Made by a program: the position numbers and the translations under genes
Origin: Massospora cicadina
Taxonomy: Eukaryota; Entomophthoromycota; Entomophthoromycetes; Entomophthorales; Entomophthoraceae
Direction: 5' to 3'
Length of the DNA stretch: 64,000 nt
NCBI GenBank assembly: GCA_022478985.1
Contig: JAKSZP010008058.1
Span: forward strand, 91,419-155,418
Notes under the pieces: generated by a model
The model's database searches: none
The model's input: only the letters and a program-made list of their open reading frames with translations
What the model was told of the DNA's origin: nothing
Shown: one piece after another, positions 10,594 through 20,379 of the stretch
How the letters are laid out: the number at the start of each line of letters is the position of its first letter
Position numbering within the stretch: the first letter of the stretch is position 1

Positions 10594-12015
10594 TCAGGAG
10601 CGGTTAGCAGGGCCCCCAAGCTCTACTCCCTCGCTCACATTACTCTCCAATGCACCTCTGCTTCGGAGAGCATAACCATGAGTAGGAGTTGGGGTGTATT
10701 CTGCCTCTTTTGTTGCCGCTGTTTTCACTCCTCTCTTGGCTTTGCTTAGTTTCAATTTATCATTGTGGTGCACTTGTGTGCTCTTGTTGGCCGCATTATT
10801 TTCTTGTGCATTCCATTGTTGATTTTCCTTCCTAATTGGGTTATGTTTCACAATTTCAGGGGGTTCGCTGAACCCCAGTTTTGCTGCATTTTTTCCAAAT
10901 TGGGTTCTGCTGAATTGAATCTGTTCAGATTGGGTGTTTGGTTTTCTGTGGGATTTGATTGGTTTATTGATTCAAATTCATCCATGTCTTCCTGGATCTG
11001 TTCTAGCAATATGGATGATTCCGCTGAGGCCTTTGCCTTGGCTGCGGCCAGCTTGCGAGCTTGTTTGGCCATTTTTCATTCTTTCAGGTAAATTGGGTCA
11101 GTTATTTTGTATTGCCCGTGTTCTCCTCAATTGAATGCTTGTGTTGTATCTGTGATTTTGGCGTACTCTGAGTTGTCTTCACCCATTTCCTCCTCACATA
11201 ATTCCATTTCTCTCAGGCCTTCTTTTATGAGGCAAGTATGAACCTTGTGCCCAAAGGCCTGGCATTAGTTGCATATGGGTGCGCTCTCCACTGTTGCGTG
11301 GAACATTTGGGTTTTTTTTCATCAATGGTGAAGGATGTGATGTGGGGGATTTTTGTGGTATCATCCACTACCTCCTGGTTCAGGGAATAAATTGCAATTG
11401 CCTTCCCATTGCTAAGTGTCAGCATCAGCTGAAATCTTTGCATCTTGAATTGTTTAATTTCTCCATAGGCTTCCAAGCCTTCTTAGAGATGTCTTTCGAC
11501 TACTGTGCACGCCAGTGTAGTCAGAAGGTACTCAAAAATTATAAAATGTCTTTAGATTCTGTCCAACGTGTGCATTTGGTCAATACCAAATGCTGTCCAT
11601 TGGGAAGGTTGAGTACCACTCTGACCTTCGCTGCTTCATTTGCTTCTTCTGCGGTTTTGAACCCAAGGTCTACCCAACCTTTGCGGATAGTATGAGTTGT
11701 TAAGTACACTGAGTGCAGGAAAAATTTAAGTTGGGCTTCGCCAAACTTTTCCCACATTGTTGGTATTTCTACGCCCAGGAAAACTCATATCCTATGTTCC
11801 ACCAACGACAGTGGTTGCAAATGGGATACTTCCATGTAACTGCAGTAATTTACCAAAAAATGTATGAAACCCATGGGGGGCGTCACCTTGGGTTTTTTGT
11901 TTTTACTGATAATTTCATTTGTACCTGTGCACTTGGTACCTTTGGGTGGTGCAGGTCTGGGTCCGCTGCCCTTTACCACGTTTGCCCAACTCTTTGCTTT
12001 ATTACTCATACTCAT
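10594..12015 (-). pseudogene. Tad-B1 ORF1: RRM/CCHC RNA-binding protein
   Basis: Starts MSMSNKAKSWANVVKG at 12015, the first ATG after the leader, and ends at the TGA beside 10594 (tail VELGGPANRS). RRM-like segments lie near 11540-11760 (GWVDLGFKTAEEANEAAKV) and 11225-11480. A CX2CX4HX4C knuckle lies near 11240-11285 with an internal stop (ICN*CQAFGHKVHTC). A Lys/Ala/Glu-rich, probably coiled stretch at 10848-11072 and a basic tail follow. Frames change three or more times. Confidence 0.75.
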
Positions 12016-12096
12016 CTCACCTGGTATTGATTATCAAAGTGTACTATTTGAATCAAATTGTATTACTAAAATTAATAATAATTGGAAAGAAAAGTG

Positions 12097-12482
12097 GAAC
12101 TCTTGTTCTAATATTTATAAAAGATGGCCACTAGCAATCAGTTACACTGGGACCAATTTCTCCCAAGTGCATTTATGGTTTATAGAAAAAAGTTTCCATT
12201 ATGTCATCAAAATATCGGCATTCAGATCCTAATATGGGAGAGAGCTATAATCCTGTCTCTTTTAGCTCGCAAAGCTACTAGTGTTACCATTAAAGAGCCT
12301 AAAAGGGCTAAGAAGAATATCTTAGAAGATTATACAACTTTAATCAGAGCCAATGACAAATCTAGTCAGAACGGTTACAAGAGAAGGGTAAGCAGCAAAT
12401 TTTTCCCGCCAACTCCTGACTGCTTTTGAGATTTCAAATTTAGTCTCATATTATCATAATAATATAGCGCCCTGAGGAGGAA
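12097..12482 (+). pseudogene. Gyp-X integrase, C-terminal part, and polypurine tract
   Basis: This resumes the reading frame cut by Tad-B1. The repeated target bases are followed by a stretch at 12124-12429 whose start (MATSNQLHWDQF) matches MASSDPLHWDQF in Gyp-Y. The tail is Lys-rich. The sequence ends with CCCTGAGGAGGAA at about 12470-12482, a polypurine tract that directly precedes the LTR start TGTTAG at 12483. Confidence 0.75.
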
Positions 12483-13330
12483 TGTTAGATTTCATCTGGG
12501 ATGGACAATAAGCTATAACCTACAAACGGGGGGACAAATAATCAATCATGATTTTAGAATCTGGAGTAACTATCAGCCACATACATAGCTGATTCTTACA
12601 TTGGTAATCCCCTGCTGATAGTTCTTAAAGAGGGTATTATCAAGTATCAGGATATTAGCCATAATGGGAAGAATATTAATCAATAGACTTCCATGAGAGA
12701 ATCAATGCTTAGACCTGAGAATTGGGTTAAAGAAGTCATATTTATTAATCATAAAAACCAATAGCTGTTAAGATTCAACTCAATACAGTAAAATTCCATC
12801 TAACAATTCAAGCCCAAATTACCCAAGAAGAAATCCTGCCTAATCAAAATGAAGTATCATCAATATGTCAGGTGACCATTACACTATGGGGCACACAAAG
12901 CAGTAAATTAAGATGAACCCGCAAAAGGGTAAAAATCATGAATCTTCCCAACTTTTGACATAAGTGATATCAAGTCTCATAAAACTTGGTACATTCAACC
13001 TACCTTTTTGCCCTATCAATTATATGCTACGAGGGCACTATACAATCTGGATGCATCACTTAGCTAAAAGCCTCTTATCCAAATTTCCTTCTCCATTAAT
13101 TTATTGATCAAATCCTTATTAGGTTTATATTGTTATATGTAACATACAAAACACCTATTCTATACTACAATAAAGTTAAGCTGTTAATTCTAAATCTGTT
13201 TTGGTACTTGACTTCAATAAGTCCATTCTGCCACACTTACCATAGGAAAGATACTTCAGTTGATGTTACATAGTTTGACTCGGCACCCTCAAAATTAAAT
13301 AATATAATTTTCATGAGTTTTAAACTGCTT
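12483..13330 (+). repeat. Gyp-X 3' LTR (right limit uncertain)
   Basis: Begins TGTTAGATTTCATC right after the polypurine tract, as a 3' LTR should. No second copy is in the window, so the end cannot be found by comparison. 13330 is a guess from the Gyp-Y LTR length. No coding sequence is seen. Confidence 0.4.
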
Positions 13331-14283
13331 CAAATATTGACTGTCGGGCTTCTTGGGCACATCACCACTGAGCATAAAAATTGGAAGCCCAACAGAAGCT
13401 AATGGAAAATTTGTAATCTGTTATTATTTACTTTTAATCTGTATAACAAAAAAGGTTTGGGCCTATTCTATAAGTTTTGCGCGCCATAGATTAACATAGA
13501 ACAATATTATAAAATTCCTTGTAAATTAAGGATAGTGCATCTATGGGCACCCTCTTTTAGCCACATTAAGTGAGCGTTCTATTTTTAAGATTAATTTTTT
13601 TCTTTATTTTATTTTTACAACATGTTGATGTATCACCTAAATTTAGTATGGAACTAGAGTCAAAGAACTCATGGTTTGTATAAATCAGATGCTTTATATC
13701 TTCCTTGCACCAATGGAGATGTTTAGTAGATTGGGATTACTAGAAAATCTCACCCTTAAAGATTAATGAAATAGTAAAGTTTCATTTGGCCCATGTGGAT
13801 GTGATAGATAGTTTTCTAGTCATTAAACACATTTCATAATCTAAGATCCTGGGCATCAAGAGATAAAGAAACTACAAAGTGAAGGTTAACTATCCATCTA
13901 GTACTAAAAAAAGGTTAACTATCAAGCCAATAAGTTATCTTTGATTTGAATAAAGTGATAAGAACTTTTGTTACAATGACCCAAAGAGTATTACTGAAGG
14001 TAATTCTTCTATTAAATTAATAAACACCAATTTCTCTCACGTAAATGCAATGCTTCAAAAGTTAATTATTTAATTTTTACTTAAAGGGGTTGATTTTGCC
14101 TTTGCATAGACTATAGCTAAAATACTTTTGCAAACTCACATTGTGAGTATTATATAACCAAGAATCTGGTATGGATTTTCTCTAAATTTCACTTAATCAT
14201 GATAAATCTGTAAGCATCTTTAAAGACATTTTATTAAGACTGAGAGAAAGAAAAGTCTTAAAATATGGCTTCAACTAACTTTT
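13331..14283. other. AT-rich stretch without a recognisable gene
   Basis: Short plus-strand patches near 13670-13870 and 13930-14270 look like decayed coding sequence, but I cannot assign a family. It contains the micro-insertion at 13882-13923. Confidence 0.4.
13882..13923 (+). mobile_element. Micro-insertion M1: 16-bp retrotransposon tail with 13-bp TSD
   Basis: AAGGTTAACTATC occurs at 13882-13894 and again, identical, at 13911-13923. Between them lie only CATCTAGTACTAAAAA (13895-13910). The same terminus is inserted at 36363 and 63629. It reads as an extreme 5'-truncated target-primed insertion that copied only the 3' tail. Confidence 0.8.
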
Positions 14284-16070
14284 AAGTACTAGTGGTGACC
14301 AACTCAAGAGGGGGTCCTCCACGCATCTTTGGTTTCATTTTGCTAAACAAAGGGATTATTAGAAAAAAATCCTAGCATGGTGCCGCAGCTTTGGCCTAAG
14401 CATCTATTTTATAATGTGAAGAGGGGCCAATGGGATTTTTGTCTGTCACCAGACTTTTTGGGTGGCAGGAAAAGGTGGACAGAAAAGGGGTGAAGCGTCA
14501 CCAGTGTGGGACAGCAGGAGAAAGAGGCGAGGGTTCTACTTTTCAATGAGACCATCAGTGTGCATCACCTCAATGTACTGATCAAGCTGATGTTCAGCAA
14601 AGGAGATGGTTTAGGCATGCGAGTGTATTATTTGATGTGTTGGTGAGTTTGAGGGTAGTTGGGTCAAAAAGCAATGATTTTCTGCATCAATGCACGCATG
14701 GCCTGCTGAAAATGCAAGTTCTTCAATGTTGTATTTCGCATCATTGGGGAAATCTCTAGGGAAGTCAGGATGGGAATGCCCTCACAGAGTTGCTTACTCA
14801 CTGTATAGAGGGCTTGGTGGAGCAGGGAGTTGGAGGTGGCATTGGCTGCGTTGAATGCCTTTTGATGGATTTTTATATACTAGAGACTATCGCAAGGTTT
14901 AAATAGTGGTGGGGAGACAAGTTGTGGGGTTTTTAGAAAAATTTCAACCAGTCAAGGTTAAGTTTGAATCTGTAATCTCTCTCTTTATCGTCAATACATT
15001 TGAGAGCCTCAAAAGGATTCAATATGGCCAGCTAAGGCCAGCAACAGGAGCTGGTTTGGAGGAATATGTTATTGGACATGCAAAGTGGACCATGGTAATC
15101 TGGCGTCGCATGAGCCACAATATGCTCAGAAATCTTGTCAGTTGAGCTCTGGTTGAGTGGAGTGGCGGGAGTAGCACCCATGGCGGTTGAGGGTGAAAGA
15201 GAAAAGATTGACCCCATTGGAAATTTTATATAAAACAGTTGTTGGGTTGACGCCAGAGGGGAAGTGAGGGAGGCAGCATCATCAGGAACCGCTAGGCACT
15301 TAAACTTTGATGGTCAAGTTCAAAGCACAAGAGATAGATGACGGCCATTTTTTGATGCATGCCAAGAATGGATGATCAGGGGAAAACTGATCACGGAGCA
15401 GAGGTTATCACATGGTAGGTGTCATGACAGATGAAGTGGATTTTCACAAACATTTATAGCCTGGTGAGACTATTGGTGCCATTAGGAACCATAAACTAAA
15501 ACATGGTGTCAGTACTGTAGGAATACAAGCCATCTGTGAGAATGTAAGGAAGGTATCTGGGGGAGAGGTGCGATGGCAAGCTGGAAAATTAGATCACCAG
15601 TGTGGCCTCATCTGGAAAGTGAGTTCATATGGTCAAGATCAGTATATTATATAAAAGGCAGCTGTGCTGTTGCCATATCGTGGGCTTTGCAAAAGAAGCC
15701 AAGATCAAAGTGCCCCTTAATGGGGTGGAATCTATAAATACAACGGGTTTATAAACTGCCATGCCCATCTCAATGATGGCTACGCTCACATAGGGGAAAA
15801 GGTTCCCATATTAAACCCAAAGTCCAAGATGCAGGTTACTTCAAGGGAGCACCAAAGGGCTTCTAAGCACCGCCTGGGAGCATGCAAGGTGGTGGGCTAA
15901 GTCCCAAGGTGGGATGTGATGACTGGAAGTGTTCATGAGTCTATCTGGGCCAGACTGGGGCAATTCAGTGGTAGCCAATAAATTCCAGGAGGCGGTGCAC
16001 CGCCACCCCATTTAGGGGCAGAAGGCGTCAATTGAGTTGACATAGGCTAGGACTAGCACAGGCAAAAGGT
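14284..16070 (-). mobile_element. GL-A5: ORF1-only non-LTR element, variant 3' tail
   Basis: On the minus strand this aligns along its length with GL-A3 and GL-A4. The leader block with GCACCGCC and GGGGCAG lies near 15990-16045. The region equivalent to the VDYGKLFPYHD strand is near 15785-15830, and the FIDFRPYK region near 15710-15745. The 3' end differs from GL-A1 to A4: instead of the GTAATGTCTG hairpin it ends TTGGTCACCACTAGTACTT plus As at 14284-14305, shared with GL-A6. The ORF is badly broken. The extreme 5' end is missing or was removed next to Gyp-Chr. No TSD found. Confidence 0.65.
14500..15900 (-). pseudogene. GL-A5 ORF1, strongly degenerate
   Basis: Position-by-position counterparts of the GL-A3 ORF1 can be found at the nucleotide level (for example TAATGGGGTGGAATCTATAA near 15718, against TATAGGGGCGGAAATCTATG in GL-A3). 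No open frame longer than about 60 codons remains. I could not recover the CCHC knuckle. Confidence 0.5.
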
Positions 16071-16081
16071 GTGCCGGTCTA

Positions 16082-16970
16082 GGCGCTGCCTGACCGCCAC
16101 ATAGCCCTGACCACCCCCCTAAGGCGGGGATTGGGGCTCTTAGTAATGTAGATAATAGTATTAAAAGCATAGGGTTTGAGGGCAACAACTCTCATAAATG
16201 GCATTCTGATAAATCAGATGTTGATAAATTGACTAAACCTCGGAGCAGAGGTGGCAAGAGTTGATGTAAATGGCGACTGGCCAATCAAAGGCCACCAACC
16301 CAAATTCTGATGAACTAAATAATGAGAATGACAATGGCAAAGGGCAACCCAGCGAATCAGGGGTGACAAGCCAAAAATATGCCAAAAGCAGAAGCATTGA
16401 GAACCACGGCATTGGGCAGCTCATTGAATCAAGAGCTGCCAAGCCAATAATACCAAAAATGGAAACATTGAGAACCATGGCATCAGGCAGCTCAGCAAAT
16501 CGCGAGCTGCCAAACCCAAATTATACCAAAAATGGAAACGTTTATGATAAGGTTGACATGAGAATGCCAAGCTCTGATTCATCCTTGACAAACAAAATTA
16601 TATGCGGAAAAGTTTCTGTAACGCCTAGGGGTACCCAACAAACAGTCTAGAACGGGCATAGATGGTAATATTGGAGGTTGATATTCTCAAAATAGGCCCG
16701 CTGATAGCCCGCTGTCCGCGGACTCTGTGAGAACAAATTCACTCATATCCCTCACTTCTTAACATAAATACAACCAGGCGAAGGTGTTTAGGACAACTTT
16801 GTCTTCTAATATATATTTAAAAACCTCAAAAATTGGAAATAAAATTTTAAATTTAAAAATTATTTAATAAGATTTTGGAGGAAACCCTGGATTTTGATTG
16901 AAAAATGGACCATTCCTCGGACTTTAACAGAGCAGTCGCCTCTCTGTATGCTCTCTCTGGTGGACAATGC
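16082..16970 (+). repeat. Gyp-Chr upstream LTR-like repeat
   Basis: Starts TGTGCCGGTCTAGGCGCTG and is alignable to 18438-19403 throughout, ending at the shared CTCTCTGGTGGACA. The last ~75 bp (from ATGGACCATTCC at about 16903) can be read as the start of a protein, so the true LTR end may be near 16890, with the shared gag start making up the rest. Confidence 0.65.
16333..16540 (+). repeat. Tandem ~71-bp palindromic repeat, 3 units, in the Gyp-Chr upstream LTR
   Basis: Three imperfect units of 71-72 bp, each with GCAGCTC...GAGCTGCC arms around about 10 nt. In the third unit the 8-bp arms GGCAGCTC and GAGCTGCC are perfect. Each unit ends in ACCAAAAATGGAA or a variant of it. Confidence 0.75.
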
Positions 16971-16974
16971 TCCC

Positions 16975-18430
16975 TCCCCAGATGTTTGCATTGATACAGG
17001 AAGAACGCGCCGACTTAACAGAGAGAATCTGGACAGCCCAACAATGCACCAAATTTGGGGACAAGGTCAGGAGAGAGATAGAGGGAGGGGACCCCAGCGA
17101 AGGCTACAAGAATTACAGTAAGGAGGGGGCCACATTTTGCACCACAACCGCCTATGGGTCCTAATGCTCAAGCATAAAACCGAAGTAGTGGAGTTATGTC
17201 ATGAACACCCCCTGGCGGGACACCCTGGTGTGGGGAAAACAATCAAGCTGATACGCCAGAACTACTCCTGACTGGGCCTAGTGAGAACTGTAAGAAAGTA
17301 TACCGCGTGCTGCCTTACCTGTGCCCAATCAAAGCCATCTTGAAGCAAACCCGCAGAGAAGTTAAAACCACTGCAGATCACATGAATGCTGTGGACCTCC
17401 CTTAGCGTGGATTTCATCACTGGGCTCCCAAAATTGGAGGGCTATGATGCGGTCATGGTGGTTTTGGACCAACTAATTAAATACGCTGAGTTCTTCCCAT
17501 GCACCTCTAAGGTCACAGCGAAGGACATGGCTGAAATCTTTGTGAGGGAGGTCTTTGCCTGACATGGACTCCCAGATGAGATCATCTCGGACAGGGGCCC
17601 ACAGTTCATCTCTAGGTTCTGGGATCACCTCCTGGAAAATCTTAAGATTAAACCATGCCATTCCTCCGCTTACCACCCCCAATCAGATGGCCAGATAAAG
17701 AGGGTCAATCAGACCCTTGAACAGTACCTACGGTGCTACCTCACCACGTGACAAGATTATTGGATCAAGTGGCTGAGAATTGCACAGTTTGCATAAAACA
17801 ACCTGACACACTCATCAACTGGAATGTCTCCCTTTTTCGTAAATCACAGGTATCACCCATGGATGATGGAGGGACATGCTGGGGAATGAACCCCACGGAG
17901 GATTATTTAATGACTGGAATGAGGAAAATCTTGAGACATTGAGAGCCAACCTGGAGAAGGTGATGGAGGCCCAGAAGAGGAAGGCAGATGCGCATTGCTC
18001 TGAGGCTCCGCCCCTCAAAGATGATGATTATGTCTTGATAAATGCCAAACACTACACACCCCCGGGACAGTGTAGGAAATTTGACCTGTCAACCTAGAAC
18101 CCTACAAGGTCCTTCAACAGGTGAATGAGGTGTGTACGAACTAGAATTCCCAGAAGGATCGTGCACACACCCAGTTTTGCACGTTTTACAGCTCAAGAAA
18201 TATGAAGGCCCCATACCAGTGAAGCTGAAGCCAGTCCAGTCAGACAACCCAAGGGAGGCGGAGTATGAGGTGGAGGAGATTCTGGATACCAAGATCTCTC
18301 ACAAAATGCGATGGTACTTGACAAAATGGGTCAGCTACCTGATAGAAGAATCCTTCTGGAAAACAGCTGCCAATTGCATCAACTGTCCCCTAAGGTGGAG
18401 GAATAATGGGGGCGCAGGGGCTCTCCTCTA
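16975..18430 (+). pseudogene. Gyp-Chr integrase with chromodomain
   Basis: Order: tail of the RNase H-integrase linker (FALIQEERADLTERIW, ~16985); zinc-binding HHCC region at about 17195-17330 (CHEHPLAGHPGVGKT and CCLTC); catalytic core with DFITGLPKLEGYDAVMV near 17410-17460 (first Asp), [16 protein letters not shown] near 17573-17620 (second Asp) and [15 protein letters not shown] near 17668-17715. In the last segment the catalytic Glu is replaced by Lys (family form DGQTERVNQ). The chromodomain lies at 18263-18390 (YEVEEILDTKISHKMRWYLT). In-frame stops occur at about 17269, 17335, 17561 and 17750. It cannot be active. Confidence 0.85.
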
Positions 18431-18437
18431 AGGGGTG

Positions 18438-19403
18438 TGATGTGACGGTCAAGGCGCTGCCTGACCACCACATAGCCCTGATCCCCACCTTAGGGGGGAT
18501 CAGGGCTCTTAGTAATGTAGATAATAATAATAAAAGTGTAGGGTTTGAGAGCAATGACCCTCATATATGGCATTCTGACAAATCAGATGCTTGATAAATT
18601 GACTAAACCTCAGAGCAGAGTTGGCAAGGGTCAACGTAAATGGCGACCAGGCCAATCAAAGGCTGCCAACTCAAAGTTCATTGAACTAAGTAATGAAATG
18701 ACAATGGCAAAGAGCAGCCCAGTGAATCAGGGGCTGCCAAGCCAAATTATGCCAAAAGCGGAAGCATCTAGAACCATGACATTGGCAGCTCAGTGAATCA
18801 GAAGCTCTCAAGCTGAATTATACCAAAAATAGAAATGTTGAGAACCACAGCATCGGGAAGCTCAGCAAATCAGGAGCTGCCATCCAAATCCACTGCTAGA
18901 TGAGAATATCGAGAGCCATGGCAAAGGGCAGCCCAGCAAATCAGGGGCTGCCAAGCTGAATTATACCAAAAATGGAACCATTTGCGATAAGGTTGACATG
19001 AGAATGCTGAGCTCTGATTTGTCCCAACAAACAAAATTATATTCAGAAAAGTTTACGTAACGCCTAGGGTACCCTACAAATGGGCTAGAACAGGCCTATA
19101 TGTGAATATCAGAGGCTGAGATTCTCAAAATAGGCCTGCAGATAGCCTGCCATCCGCAGACTCCACAGGAAAAAATTCCCCCATATCCCCCACTTCCTAA
19201 CATAAATACAACCAGGCGAAGGTGTTTAGGGAACTTCATCCAATAATATTTATAGTAAAAACCTCAAAAATTGGAAATATAATTAAAATTTTAAAACCAT
19301 CTATTCAGATTTTGGAGGAAAACCCTGGATTTTGGTAAAAAATGGACCATTCCTTGGACTTTGACAGAGCAGTCGCCTCTCTGTATGCTCTCTCTGGTGG
19401 ACA
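18438..19403 (+). repeat. Gyp-Chr downstream LTR-like repeat
   Basis: Starts TGATGTGACGGTCAAGG after a purine-rich run (CTAAGGGG). Alignable with 16082-16970 but about 75 bp longer, mostly because of one extra 71-bp tandem unit. Confidence 0.7.
18703..18978 (+). repeat. Tandem ~71-bp palindromic repeat, 4 units, in the Gyp-Chr downstream LTR
   Basis: Four imperfect units equivalent to the three at 16333-16540. The third is shortened and diverged (CCATCCAAATCCACTGC). Confidence 0.7.
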
Positions 19404-19635
19404 GACTGTTCTACTCAGTGTGAGCATCATCCTCACCATATTCCAAAAGATCCCTCAATTGCTCATCAAGTCAACGAACAAAGGACCTAACCATAGCAGC
19501 ACTCTCATGTTTGTGGGTCCTCACCTGGGCCCTCTTTCTCAACTGTTTTGTGGGAAATGTGGAAGGACCCCGTTTGTCACAAAAGGGTGGTTGAGCATAG
19601 AGAACTTTTTTAAAAATTATGAATTTGATTTTTAA
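19342..19635 (+). pseudogene. Gag-start-like stub after the Gyp-Chr downstream LTR
   Basis: A 97-codon open frame beginning MDHSLDFDRAVASLYALSGG. The same opening follows the upstream repeat (MDHSSDFN...), where it is fused to integrase sequence after 16972. Two copies of an LTR followed by the same ATG suggest this is the start of the element's first protein, but I cannot match the rest to a gag family. FCGKCGRTPF near 19548-19577 has two Cys but no full knuckle. Confidence 0.45.
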
Positions 19636-20004
19636 GTGATTAAGGAAAAAAATAAAAACTTAGCTTCACCTATCTTTCACCCCTTTCTTTTTGTCAATAA
19701 ACCTGATGGTACTTTGCTCTTCATGTAGAATACAATTATAAAGCTATGTGAAAGATTCAAATACTAATCTATATTTATTATTTTAGCTGTTTTTATTTAG
19801 TGAATTAGCAGTGTTTTTATTTCTAAACTCACTTAATGCATTCAACTAGATCAGAATCAAGGAAAAAACATGGCACACCACGTTTTTAAACTGAAAAATT
19901 ATCTAAGTATTTTAAAAACTCTAGCCACAATCACTAGATAGACAAACAATCCATCTCATATGTACTAAAAATATACTCATTAATTGAAATCTGCCTTAGG
20001 AAAG

Positions 20005-20379
20005 ACCAAGACCTGGCACTTGTGTGCTGGCTCTCAGCACTTTTCCTGAGCATCAACTTGCTTAATACGTTGAGGCGATGGACACCGCTGGCCTCATAAA
20101 CAAAGAAACCCAAAACTATACCTTCTTATGCCACATGTCGCTGATGCTCCCACCCCAATGCTGTCTGCCATGGTCCGTCAGCTAAAGCTGGCGCTGGACA
20201 AAAGTTTCCCCAAAGCTTCCTCACCTTCTGATATGGTTTCCTAGGCTGTTAGCTGAGGTGCCACATTGGGAATTTTTACTTATAATAATCCCTTTGTTTG
20301 GTCCATTTGCAAATTAAGATGCGTTGCGGCCCCCCTTTTTGGGTTGGTCACCACTAGTGCTAAAAAATTACCAAGACCT
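20005..20379 (+). mobile_element. GL-A6: 5'-truncated ORF1-only element with 10-bp TSD
   Basis: ACCAAGACCT at 20005-20014 is repeated exactly at 20370-20379. The 355-bp body keeps only the C-terminal part of a GL-A type ORF1 (the GCTGATGCTCCCACCCCAAT stretch near 20141 matches the conserved C-terminal region) and the variant 3' tail GTTGGTCACCACTAGTGCTA plus As. It is in the opposite orientation to GL-A5, whose tail is related. Confidence 0.8.

Larger units (their letters stand above)
6821..12112 (-). mobile_element. Tad-B1: Tad1-like LINE nested in the Gyp-X integrase, with TSD
   Basis: Full-length LINE on the minus strand, body about 6837-12096. Flanking copies GAACTCTAGTTTTAAT (6821-6836) and GAACTCTTGTTCTAAT (12097-12112) match at 14 of 16 positions, as expected for an old target-primed insertion. 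The 5' terminus (minus) is CACTTTTCTTTCC, like the other Tad-B copies. The 3' end has the family hairpin (6850-6878) and an AAATAAAT tail. ORF1 and ORF2 are both recognisable and both broken. Its ORF1 is more diverged than those of B2 and B3, so it is an older subfamily. Confidence 0.9.
590..13330 (+). mobile_element. Gyp-X: Ty3/gypsy element with two nested insertions
   Basis: The order gag, protease-linker, reverse transcriptase, RNase H, integrase, polypurine tract and LTR start is recognisable on the plus strand. GL-A1 interrupts it between linker and RT (3034-4950), and Tad-B1 interrupts the integrase (6837-12096). The gag, RNase H and integrase segments resemble those of Gyp-Y at 40628-51863, so the two are one lineage. 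Every domain carries stops and frameshifts. A 5' LTR is not visible; it should lie left of 590, where Tad-B0 now sits. The right limit is an estimate from the 854-bp LTR of Gyp-Y. Confidence 0.8.
16082..19640 (+). mobile_element. Gyp-Chr: internally deleted chromovirus (Ty3/gypsy)
   Basis: Two direct repeats of about 900-960 bp (16082-16970 and 18438-19403) flank 1.46 kb of pol that starts inside the region between RNase H and integrase. Gag, protease, RT and RNase H are missing. The integrase ends in a chromodomain, which defines the chromovirus branch common in fungi. The second repeat is followed by more element-like reading frame (19342-19635) instead of clear flanking DNA, which suggests a tandem arrangement. 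No 5-bp TSD was found. Confidence 0.75.

Noticed and set aside
14284..20369. A 6-kb DNA transposon with terminal inverted repeats: ACTAGTGGTGACCAAC at 14288 and its reverse complement near 20345
   Set aside because: The two ends are the 3' tails of two retroelements in opposite orientation (GL-A5 minus, GL-A6 plus). GL-A6 has its own 10-bp TSD at 20005/20370, and no transposase is present.
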